Assembly: GCA_027886175.1 (NCBI GenBank)
Contig: JAJNNQ010000075.1
Span: 31,154,501-31,218,500 of the forward strand
Length of the DNA stretch: 64,000 bases
Source: Phylloscopus collybita
Taxonomy: Eukaryota; Chordata; Aves; Passeriformes; Phylloscopidae
Reading direction: 5' to 3'
The notes beneath the pieces are model-generated. The model saw nothing but the letters and a program-made list of their open reading frames with translations, ran no database searches and was not told the DNA's origin. Position numbers and translations under genes: made by a program. Positions 51,536-61,371 of this stretch are shown here, one piece after another (within the stretch, counting starts at the first letter, position 1; each line of letters begins with the position of its first letter).

Positions 51536-53007
51536 ATTACATTTTCATAACTTTACCCTTATAAATGCAAATTTATTTTATAAAGGCAAGCAATACAGTG
51601 AAATACATAATTGTCAATTAGCCATTTTTAGCAAATGAAATAGGAAAGGGATAAATAGGGATACTATAGTGTGTATGTATAGCGAATATCAATACATATT
51701 AGTATATATAAAGTAGATTAATACTGATTTATACTATTATATGTTAGTTTACACAATACACTTTTATATAATTATTTATGAGTATTTAAAACTGTAATAA
51801 ATACTAATGCTGATGTAAAGCACATAAATAGTTAGGCCTTCAGCTCTATTAATTCCAACAGATTCTTCCCACAACACTAAGCCTAACTATTCTATGGTGA
51901 AATATTTTTAACTTCGTATTAAATTAAGCACCATTATTGTAACTTAGAAAGAAAAACAGAAATAAAAAGGCTATTGAAGTATTGTATGAGTGAGTTAACA
52001 GTATTGTAAGAACTCTGGCTTCTGGAATTTCCTGAGTTTTGAGTGCCTGACTTTATGACTTGGTACTGCACCAAAACTAAAAATTTCTTTATAAAGAAAA
52101 GAGGGAACAAAACACAGCATATTTTCTTTGGGACTTTTCTACATGCTTTTAACTTCCTCAGTGCATCATATAAATTGCCTAAGCACAACCTTACACCTCT
52201 TTGTCTAACATTGGCTAAACAGAGAGATAACAAGGAGGCCTCAGCAAACAATAATGTCATACACCATATTGCAGAGCACAGTGTGCTCCAGCTAGCTAGA
52301 CCCACTACTTTTCACCTACTTTCCATCTGCTGCTCTCTCTAATCCTCAGGCATTAGGGCATGCCAATCTGCTCTTTAAATCTTATCAGCTCCTTGCTCCC
52401 ATAAAATTCAGACTTAAGTAAAAAAGCCTTTAAAAATGTGACATGCAAAAGTGGATGTATGGCTTTGTGACAAGGCAATTTATACTTGCTGTGCTTACCT
52501 TTGTATTCACTCTTGCCTCCTGTCTGTTTAGACATAAGCTTTCCACTGCAAGAGCTCTGTGCACACCTCTGACTAATGCTAAAGCATCAAGGCTACCTCA
52601 AAGTTGGTGCACAGACTACAGGTGTCATAATCTCCAGAAACTCAAACCCTACCAGCTGTCTACCTGATCCTAGCAGCTTCCCTGACTTTCAGGTTACTGA
52701 GAGGCAACACACACAAGCCTCACGTACTGGTATTTCCTCCTCTGCTTAACAAGGAAGACTCCTACTGTGCAAGAAAAAGAAAAGAGGGTTTAGTTTATAG
52801 CCAGACTAACATTTAATGGGACACACCATTTAGTCTCCCCAAGGACAGTGTCACTCTGGACAACACTATGTGCTTGTCATGCACCTTACAGAAAGGAGTC
52901 CCAGCTGCTGCAGCTCAGCAATGAATCAGGAACACACTCAGAAGTGAAGTGGGGTTGGATTTTTTTTTTCATGGATTAATTGAAAGTACAAACCCTGCTT
53001 GCTCTCC

Positions 53008-53070
53008 TTTTTTTTCCCCTTTTTTTGTTGTTGTTGTTTTTTTTTTTGGTTGTTTTTTTTTTTATTTTAT
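53008..53070. repeat. T-rich low-complexity run
   Basis: A T-rich stretch with short GTT repeats. Leucine/phenylalanine-rich open frames through it are artefacts of the composition. Confidence 0.9.
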
Positions 53071-53313
53071 CAAATAGCTTCTGTTGGACCTTATACATAC
53101 ACAGCTCAGAGAGACAACAAAAGAAACCATCATTGTTACTGCTGTTTCCATATACATGCAAGGCAACTTTTAAACTGGTTTAAAACATGTTCAAGGGCTT
53201 CTCTCCTTCAATAACATCGAAGTCCTTACAGCAATACAGTAATCCTCAAGTGTGCTCTGTTTTACTGACACAGAAGATATAAACCAGACTAGAAAGTGGT
53301 CTTAGAATCGATG

Positions 53314-53319
53314 TTTATT
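53314..53319 (-). terminator. Candidate distal polyadenylation signal of GDAP1 (b)
   Basis: AATAAA in the context CACAATAAACATCG, about 2.8 kb after the stop. It is followed within about 45 bases by TTTATATCTTCTGTGTC, a T/GT-rich downstream element, which makes it the better formed of the distal candidates. Confidence 0.4.
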
Positions 53320-53690
53320 GTGTGGGTCTCACATAAAGGTATGAAATAGATCTGATGCATGATATGAGAGCAAATAGTAAATGAAAACTAGAAGTTTGCT
53401 TCTGTACCCAATCAAAGTAGTATACAGAGCTACCAGAAAGAAAATAAGTCAGGCTGAAAAGAAACTTTACAAGCACAAAAGCCGTCCTGCATAAAGAGCC
53501 AAATGTAGCATATGCTCTTCTAAATCTCATCCTATTTTGAGGAATTTAATCATGGATAAGCCTTTTGCTGCCACCTGTACAGAAATCAATGTACAGAGTA
53601 CTTCAGGGCAGTGAAAATAAGTAGGATACTGAACAGTTGAACTAACAAATATGATTCAAACCAGGGATCAAAACTTTTCCACAGTAAAAT

Positions 53691-53696
53691 TTTATT
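53691..53696 (-). terminator. Candidate distal polyadenylation signal of GDAP1 (a)
   Basis: AATAAA in the context GAGCAATAAAATTTTAC, about 2.4 kb after the stop. This would suit a long 3' UTR like that of mammals. It competes with the signal about 380 bases further on. Confidence 0.35.
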
Positions 53697-56065
53697 GCTC
53701 GTCCTTCCAGATGGCAAGTTTAATTGTTGTTCAGTAATATTCATTTTCATGTGAAATATTATTTCAGCTTTGGCCTCTCATTTACCCAGTATAGAAACTA
53801 CACAAGCATAAGTGGCAGGTGTCAGAGAACAGACCTGTGGTAGAACCATGGAGTTGTTTGCAGAGCTGTGGAGAGACTGTTGGTTTGATGAGGGTGCTCA
53901 CAACCCTCTTATGCTGAGATCTTTTGATTACGACAAACTTTTTCTCTGAAAAGTAGTGTTTTCCTGCCTCAGAGGCACACTAGAGCAGAGTCCTGGAGGA
54001 CCACTGACATCTGGTGGTCACTTCCCTCTAAAGAAGGCTAAGTCCTATATATTTAATTTTACTGTGACTTGATCAAATTAAATTTTACAGGTGGTCTGAC
54101 AGAAATACATGTCTTGGAAGCATTAAGTTACAGGTCTTACTCTGTGTTTATTAACTTAGTGGAATTTGATAGCTACAAGTAAATGCAGATGAACTACAAC
54201 ACACAAACAACAAACTCAGTTAAAGCTGCCAGTACATTAACAGCATTGTTGGATTAAACTCACTCTAGAGATAATAAAGCTTTTCTAAATAGAGCATATT
54301 TAATTCAACAAGTTCTTGAGAACCACTGGATCATGAAATAGAATTATATAAAACTGTCTTTTTGACAAATAAAAAAGCACATTGTTCCCTAGGTAAGATG
54401 TTTCTTATTACTGAAAATGAGTAATGAGATTTAGGTCTACTTTTGCTAGACAGCTAGCACAATATCAAATAATAAGCAGGCATATTCAGTAATTTTACAT
54501 GTATTGATATGTGTCAGATGGTGAGACTGCCCAGACAGAAACTGCCTCAGTTCTCTCTTGCAAACTTGAGATGATCTCCTTGGCATCTAAATGCAATTGT
54601 GCAGAGACCACAGCCACCAGCACGGGACCTAAAATGTACTTAGGCCTGTTAGCACTGATTGTTGATAGGCAAACACTTAAAGCTATGCTTTGTTTGTTGC
54701 AGCTATGTACAACTGGTAAACAAAACTCTGAGGCTTTCAAACATTCATCAAGCATACAAAAGTCTTACTAAACTGTCATGAGCATTTTCAGCCCTTCCCA
54801 AATGCTTTTTTTGCTGCAAAATGATTCAAAGTCTGCTTTCATGTAAACGTACATTTTTTGTTGAAACACGAGCTAATTATTAATTAGCTAAAACTAATAA
54901 AACTCACAGCATCTGTTGAGTTCTGGAAAGTAATCAAATTGTTTTTCTACACCTTTCCTCCATGCTACAAGACTGCAGTTTTGCAAAAAATCAGCAGTAC
55001 AAACTGTGTCCAAACTTACTGTATTTTTTACTTACCATCAACACAATCCCTATCCATAAGTAAACACAGGCATCATCTCCTTAATGATTGCTAAGTTTCA
55101 GCCTTACCTTCAATCTAGGCTACCTAACCAGACTGACAGATAGTGAACTATTTTTAATTACTTATACAAAAAGGCATTGCTCTGCATGTGTTTTCTAGTC
55201 GGCTGTGGCACATTGTGGGCAAGCATTTTATAGAGACATGTGCAACGGCTAATGTTGCCAAGAAGTGTGCAAAAAACAGCCAGTGCTCAGAGTGAAAAAC
55301 CAAAGGGTACGTGGTGTTTCTTATGGAGGCAACTGTATCAAGCCACCCAAACGAAAGCAGCAAATGTGCACCAAGATGGTTTGATTTGATTCTGCCAGAG
55401 TTTGAGGCTGAGCCTAAAAGGTTTTTGAAAGACAAGTGTCAGGTATTGTATCTGCATTTCAGCAAAATTCTAGTATCTGCTGTCCAGTGATGCCTCTGGA
55501 GAATTTCACTTATGTGGTACACAAATCACTGATGTTCTTACCTGTTTCAGGTCTTTTCCTGTACTGCTGCATGAACATACACTGACAAAAGTGGCTTCAC
55601 AAGATTACTTTTTAACACATTCCTGAAGGTCCAACTACAAATCAACAGACAATAATCAGTACAGAGAAACTTGCTCCTGTACACAACAGGCACAATGTTC
55701 CAATTAAATCTTACTCTGAGCATTTAAAATAAGAGCTATTTTCAGTGTTTTAACAATGCTGGTTTCTGCACAATAATGCATTTTATCTACAGTGAAAAGC
55801 TGTCACATTGCTGCATATCTAATAAATAAAAGCATTTTAATTAGGTCAGCTACTGGGTAAAGGAGACAATAACCACTTTAACAAAGCACTGTCACAGTTA
55901 TAGGCCCTTGGCTGAAAAGAAAGTCTCTTCTTTCCTTTGTCATCCCCCCAACACATATTTTTGAAAATATCTCAGCGTTGCCAACCCAACTATACAGCAG
56001 CAGGAGATGATTACTCTGTGACAACGTTCTAATTCACAGACATAATTGTTCTTCAACGTTTATAT

Positions 56066-56071
56066 TTTATT
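56066..56071 (-). terminator. Candidate proximal polyadenylation signal of GDAP1
   Basis: An AATAAA lies about 60 bases after the stop codon, in the context CAATAAAATATAAACG. Use of this site would give a very short 3' UTR. A moderately GT-rich stretch follows near 56020-56045. Confidence 0.35.
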
Positions 56072-56130
56072 GAAGATATTTTCCTGGGGGGTAGAGATGC
56101 CCTTCACTCACCACCAGGGATAGACAAGGT

Positions 56131-56513
56131 CTAAAAATAATTTTGCCTGGTTCTAATCGATAGCACCATGTTGGCAAATCTCTTCCGAAGACACAGGAAA
56201 GCAAGATAACCCACCCCTGCCAGCATGCTGACCAGCAGGGTGGTGCCAAGAACCCTGGGAGCCCTTTTCTTGGCCACACGGAACGCGGTTGGCAGGACAG
56301 CCGAGATTAATATATTGTTGACGTGTCCCAAAACTTTGTAAAATGCTTTTCTCTTCACGACACGCTCATAGTAAGCTTCCAAGTTGGGCCGCTTTCCATT
56401 TCCCCAGTTTCTTCTTGCTAATCCCAGGAACTTCAGGCGATGCAATGTGACAGCAAGTGACACATCTGCCAGACTGAAGAAATCACCACAGAGCCAAGGC
56501 TGATTTCCATCTT
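56131..56513 (-). CDS. GDAP1: GDAP1 exon 6, C-terminal coding exon (human residues 232-358)
   Basis: Terminal coding exon of 383 bp, from acceptor CTGCTTAG to TAG at 56131-56133. It carries the rest of the GST C-terminal-like domain, beginning near GNQPWLCGDFFSLADVSLAV, then the conserved FLGLARRNWGNGKRPNLEAY stretch. The hydrophobic segment around residues 291-309 (KVLGHVNNILISAVLPTAF) and the basic stretch RVAKKRAP to 317 match human as I remember it. A transmembrane tail anchor lies at about residues 319-340 (56188-56253), followed by RKR and a short intermembrane-space tail ending RTRQNYF. Arg282 and Arg310, known disease positions, are kept. The tail anchor and last 18 residues are the most diverged part, which fits a membrane segment constrained only for hydrophobicity. 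The frame stays open upstream into the intron, but the splice acceptor and exon 5 phase fix the start. Confidence 0.98.
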
Positions 56514-59500
56514 CTAAGCAGAGATAAAGCATAAAGCATTAGGAACTAATGGAATATGAGCACATTTAGTTTAGTGCAACTTCAAAGTATCATCTAATAA
56601 AGAGCAACAACACTTCAGCTAAAATATGACTTTAATCAATGAACATTTTACTAATCCCTGTCCACTCTTTGTACAATATTGTAGTCTTAGGCTCAGCATC
56701 CTGGCCTACATTTGTTAAGGAAAAAAGATCCACATTCCAGGTTCATAAATTAAAACCCACAGTAAACACTTATTTTCCTCAACTACATTTCTCAAATCTG
56801 GATTAAATTAAACAGGATTGGAAAGGAGGAAGGCAGTTTAGCTTTTACTGAAAAGCTTTCACTTGTCTGAACAATTTATCATCTTGCCTGTGTCACTCAG
56901 CTCTATGGCATTCACTCAAGTACTAACTCCAACTAACTTGTTGGAGGCTTTCAAGTCAAAAGGAAATGGATCAGATGACTGACTTGAATCAAACATATCA
57001 GCCCAGTAAAATGAGAGAATTTGTCTACCTCTCCCTCTTTTCTGTCTCTTAGACTCCAAACCATGGGGATTTTACACTGAGTGGTTTGAGAAGTGACAAA
57101 TATTCACACTGCTCACCACTACTCAGGAGCACTGACAGAGACCCCAGGTACCCTCTCCAGTCAAAGGAAAGAGGTGAATCTTCTTGAGATGGCTCAGAGC
57201 AGGCACTGCCAGGCAGCATCACACTTCGCTGTCAGGGATCTGAGCCACCACCACCTGAAAGGGCTGACATGTACTGACTACACCAAGAGCTTTTGAAACC
57301 CAGGATATGAAACTTGCTAGCCAGCACAGCTATCACAGCTGCCAGCATAAGTACTCTGTTCTGGCCTAGATCTTGATTGGGGAGGACTATGCTGTTCCCA
57401 TCTCATTCCTAACTTTTGCAGTTCATCCCACACAGCAGGCATGCAAAAATGCTGGCACGAACACTCAGCAGCCCCCCTCTGGAAACAGAGAAATTTTGCA
57501 ATCTCATTTCCAACACATTCTCCACCAGAGAAAAGAACAGCTTGGCACAAAGCTGGTAGAAATCCATTCTGACTGGTTATGCAGGTCTGGAAGAAAGGCC
57601 TCTGTAGAAAAGCAGTGTATCCTAGGTTGCTGAAAGGATACCTGGGAATTCATCCAGTGCATTAAATAAGATGATAGAAAAGACCAAAGAATTGATCCTG
57701 TGTGAAAGCAAGATGCCTGCAGTGGCAGCAGTAGTAATTGAGAGATTCAAGAAGTTGCAAGAGAAGCAGGAGCTCTGACTTTGACCAGGACTTGGAGAAG
57801 CACAGATCACAAATCTCCAAAGGGGGAATACCTCAGCCGAAATTCCAAGAGGCAATAGCCCCACGTTTCACAAAATCCTGTAAATTGTGATCCCAGCAAT
57901 TTTCATAAGCTCATCAATGCTGTATCAATTGACTCCTTGGAAAGGCTACTTAGCAGAGAAAGTAAAGGGGCTGCTGGAAACAGTGGCAGACATAGTTTGC
58001 TGAACAGACTTCTTCCATCCTTCATGAGTTACAATATTTTCTGTGACTCTTTCATTGTTGAGTCAGTAGAAAACTTAATCTAGATTTTCAACTGCTGGTT
58101 CAAACCTACAGTTGTGATAGTAACCAGTAATTACTACAACAGTTATTTATAGAGCTAAATGCAAAAAGTTATTGATTTGAGCAGATGCAGCTGATATTGA
58201 CTGATGCTTCACACAGTTCCCAGTGAAGTCAGGGGAAGGACTCGTATTAGCATGACTGGGAGCTGAACCACACTGTGAATAAGCAGAAGGCTAATCCAAT
58301 TTAAACAGAATTTAGGATACTGACATGGTTAAGTGCCTGTGGGTATAGATCAGGAGGAAGGTCAGCACTGCAGATGTCCTTGTAAGAGTGTGTTACAGAC
58401 CTGCTTGCCACCATGAAGAGGCAGATGATGCACTCTACAGGAGGTTGGCAGAAGTCTCTCCATTTCCAGCCCTTGTACTTGTGGGGGACTTTAGCCTCTC
58501 AGATGCCTGCTGAAAATACAACACAGTGGAGAGGAGGCAGTCTAGGAGATTCCCGGAGTATGTAGAAGAAAACCTACTCTCAGCTGGGAAAGGAGTCAAG
58601 GATAATGTGGTGGTCAGTGGCTACCTTGCACACAGTAACCATGAAATTATGGAGTTTTCAGTTCTGGCTGAAGTAAGGAGAGGCATCAGCAGAACTGCCA
58701 CCTTGGACCTCTGCCAGGCAGACTTTGGACTGCTTAGGAGACTGACTGATGGAGTTCCTTGGGAGTCAGTCCTGAAAGGCAAAGTAGTACAGGAAGGATG
58801 GGCAACATTTAAGGAAGAATTATTAAAGCCACAGGAACAGGTTGTCCACAGATGTTGTAAGGGAACAAGATCAGCCTGGTTAAACAGGGAACTTAGGCTG
58901 GAAGTCAAGGTAAAAAGGACTGTGTCTCACCTCTGGAAGGAGCAGGGCAACTACAAGGATGTAATGAGATTATGCAGGAGAAAATTAGAAAGAAAGCCAA
59001 ACTTTTCTTTCAAAAGGGCACTGCAGTTAAAGACAACAGTTTCAGTAAATACATTGGCAGCAAAAGGAGGCCTAAGGAGTCTCGATCCTTTGCTGGATGA
59101 AGGGGGAAACATAGTGGGGGATGAGGAAAATGGTGAAGTACTTAATGCCTTCTTTGCCTCAGTCTTTAACACCCAAAACCTGTGGTCCTCAGGATATCCA
59201 GCTCCCAGAGCTGGAAGTTGGTAATGAGGAGATGAGTGAAGCCGCTGCAACCCAGGAAAAAATGGTTAATGACCTGTCATGCCAGTTAAACACTCACAAG
59301 TCTATGGGTCAAGGTGGGATGTGCCCAAGAGTAAGAAAGGAGCTGCCAAAAACTTGCCAATAATTTCAATCATTTACCAGCAATCCCGGGCAGCCGCAGA
59401 AGTCTCTGTTGCCTGGAAATTAGCAAATGTAATACTCATCTACAGGTAGGGTCAGAAGGAGGATCCAGGAAACTACAGACCTGTCATCCTGACCTTGGTA

Positions 59501-60618
59501 GTGGGAAACATCATGGAGCAGATTGTCCTGAGTGTCACTACATGGCTTGTGCAGGACATCCAGGGGAAAAGGCCCAGCCAGCATGAGTTTACAAAGGCAG
59601 GTTTTGTTTGGCCAACCTGACCTCCTTCCATGAACAGTGACCCACTTACTGGGTGAGGGAAAGGCTGTGGATATTATCTAGATATCTGTAAAGCTTTTCA
59701 CCTGTCTCCCAGACCATTCTCCTGGTTAAACTGGCTTGGATGGGTACATTCTTCACTGAGTGAAAAACTAGCTGGATGTCCAGGCCCAGGGAGTGGTGGT
59801 GAATGGAGTTATATCAAGTTGGTGGCTGGTCACAAGTGGGGTTCCCCAGGGCTCTGTATTTGTGCCAGTCATTTCTAACAGGATGAGAGGAAATAGCCTT
59901 AAGTTGTGCCAGATGAGGTTCAGATTAGATATTAGAAATGTTTTTCTAATGAAAGAGCAGTCAGGCATTGGAATAAGATGACCAGGGCAGCAGACAGCAG
60001 AATATGGTTTAGTTGTGGTTATGATGGTGCTGGGTTGACAGTCAGACTAGATCATCTTGAAAGTCGCTTTTAACATTGATGATTCTGTGAAAAATTTGAC
60101 TTTCATTTGGGTGGAGGCAGGTAAACAGGACTGCTTTCCAAGAAGGTGAGGGAAGGAGGTTGCCTAATGATTAGAGCAATTATTCAGATTGCTTATTCTG
60201 CATATACCACAAATATTAGCAGAGTATCTGCAGAAGATTATAATAAACCTGTGTTAAATATTAAGGTTGTGGTCATTATAGTGAACTGAAGCCTCCACCT
60301 ATAACATCAACATTCTGTAGTTAATTTTTTTTCTGATTTTGTTGATAAAAATACTAAAAATTGTGCAGCTAATTATACTCATTTTGCTGAAAATGTGATC
60401 AAGCTCTCTCACGAGACAGTGAGAACGCACTGACAGGAACAGTAAAGTAACCTAGTATTTAAAACAGTATTGATCCTTTCTGTGATGTATAGATCAATAT
60501 GTACTAAAAGTATCAAATCTGACACATTAAGAATTGCTTTATAATGGTGCTGATAACAAGTTTACTCAGTATCCTCAAAGAGAAATATAAACAGGATTTA
60601 ACAAGAAAAATTCCTTAC
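56514..60618 (-). other. GDAP1 intron 5
   Basis: An intron of 4105 bp. The part 58318-60092 is a CR1 element in antisense orientation. The rest (56514-58317 and 60093-60618) is unremarkable. The stretch 57100-57870 is richer in G+C and has several short open frames, none recognisable. Confidence 0.85.
58318..60092 (+). mobile_element. CR1 LINE, ORF2-bearing copy with internal deletion, GDAP1 intron 5
   Basis: The longest CR1 here. From about 58390 it encodes the end of the apurinic-type endonuclease domain (VCYRP, then LVLVGDF). An in-frame TGA at 58511-58513 follows, then an open stretch of about 230 codons (58526-59224) covering the linker to LLNAFFASVFNTQ. The reading frame then shifts near 59180. 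The finger part of the reverse transcriptase follows with many stops, up to GVPQGSV (about 59840). The next recognisable CR1 sequence (MRGNSLKLCQMRFRLDIR, about 59883) belongs to the far 3' end of ORF2, so the catalytic F/YADD region, palm and thumb are missing. The copy ends at 60092 with the TCTTGAAAG-type CR1 tail. It is dead and antisense to GDAP1. Confidence 0.92.
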
Positions 60619-60733
60619 CCGGTGTTTCCTCATTTCGCCGCTGCAATTCAGTCTCAACTTGATCCAAAACTTTTTCCAGTTCATCCAGTATTTTCTTCAG
60701 GTATTTTATATTGTCATGATCCAGCAGTTTAGA
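60619..60733 (-). CDS. GDAP1: GDAP1 exon 5 (human residues 194-232)
   Basis: Internal exon of 115 bp: 38 codons from Ser194 plus the first base of Glu232. The acceptor is CTATTTAG|TC and the donor CGG|GTAAGG. The peptide SKLLDHDNIKYLKKILDELE continues with KVLDQVETELQRRNEETP. This is the second half of the alpha-loop, a lysine/glutamate-rich amphipathic helix implicated in interactions with tubulin and other partners in published work on the family. The apparent change from human is Ile for Val at 202. The phase-1 junction with exon 6 restores Glu232 (G|AA), which fixes both splice sites. Confidence 0.96.
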
Positions 60734-61188
60734 CTAAATAGACATACAGGTTAGTGTTTTAATAATCGTACCGAGTTCATTCTTTTATCAGAGAAGCTTA
60801 TACTTGGGATACTACAGTGTTTATTCATAAAATGTGATTATTTTCTCCATATAGTCAGCTGGATGCTACATGGATACTGGTGACAATTCAGAAAACAGAA
60901 GAAAACTTTAGAGATGCCAGATATTAAGGTATGCCTACCCTCACAGGGTGCTCAACAGCCCAACATCAGCACTGATGTGTACTTACCTTTGAGGTCAGTG
61001 GGACCAGTCCAGTACTTCAGCACACACTTGAAGTGTGTAGCTGATCTGAAGACAGACTGTTTCATGCCTTGAAGGGTTAAACCACTGCATGACATTACTG
61101 GTAATGACAAGTGAAACAAATGTTTATATCATGAACAAAGAAACAAGGGTTATAATAATAAAAGGGCCCATACAAAGGGGTTTCTTAC
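60734..61188 (-). other. GDAP1 intron 4
   Basis: A short intron of 455 bp with good GT and AG ends. I see no repeat or further exon in it. Confidence 0.9.
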
Positions 61189-61283
61189 CTTAAGGCGCTT
61201 CTGTTTTGCTATATAGGCATCTTGAAGGTCTGGATTTTCTTCTGCAAGCTTCTTCAATTCTGATTCTGTGTTACTTATTTGGC
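61189..61283 (-). CDS. GDAP1: GDAP1 exon 4 (human residues 162-193)
   Basis: Internal exon of 95 bp: two bases completing Ser162 and 31 codons that read QISNTESELKKLAEENP, then DLQDAYIAKQKRLK. The acceptor is TTAATCAG|GC and the donor AAG|GTAAGA is strong. The peptide is the first part of the charged helical 'alpha-loop' that separates GDAP1-family proteins from ordinary glutathione transferases. Only two substitutions from the human sequence are apparent (S for G at 165, D for E at 183, from memory). It is too short to stand out as an open reading frame, and was found from the splice sites and protein match. The intron immediately upstream ends in an unusually long T-rich tract. Confidence 0.96.
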
Positions 61284-61286
61284 CTG

Positions 61287-61371
61287 ATTAAAAAAAAAAA
61301 AAAAAAAACAACAAAAAAAACAAAAAACCAAACCAAAAAAAACAAACAAAAACCACAAGGCAAACAAAAAA
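61287..61371 (-). promoter_or_regulatory. Long T-rich polypyrimidine tract before GDAP1 exon 4
   Basis: On the gene strand the last 85 bases of intron 3 are almost only T with scattered G and C, ending in a 19-T run and then AATCAG at the exon. The stretch reads as a poly(A)/A-rich low-complexity run on the plus strand (run 61290-61308). It serves as the polypyrimidine tract, and its length is likely to vary between individuals. Confidence 0.7.

Larger units (their letters stand above)
48338..53299. other. Intergenic sequence
   Basis: No gene. 51655-51800 is extremely AT-rich. The rest is unremarkable. Confidence 0.6.
53300..56130 (-). other. GDAP1: Probable GDAP1 3' UTR
   Basis: There is no plausible coding sequence here and no recognisable transposon, while repeats lie on both sides. 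The human GDAP1 mRNA has a 3' UTR of a few kilobases, as I recall, and this repeat-free stretch has about that length. Minus-strand AATAAA hexamers occur at 56066-56071, 53691-53696 and 53314-53319. Short open frames on both strands near 54495-54771 overlap each other and look random. The left limit is inferred from the last strong signal. Confidence 0.4.

Noticed and set aside
53008..53200. Hydrophobic short frames rich in F and L
   Set aside because: Produced by a T-rich low-complexity run.
54495..54771. Pair of 86-codon frames on opposite strands
   Set aside because: Exactly overlapping antisense frames inside the probable GDAP1 3' UTR with no protein resemblance.
56514..56532. Upstream extension of the last GDAP1 exon to an ATG
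   Set aside because: It lies before a good TTAG acceptor, and the phase with exon 5 needs the exon to start at 56513.
58526..59224. Open frame of 232 codons on the plus strand, the longest in the window
   Set aside because: It is the remnant of CR1 ORF2 between an in-frame TGA and a frameshift, and not a host gene.
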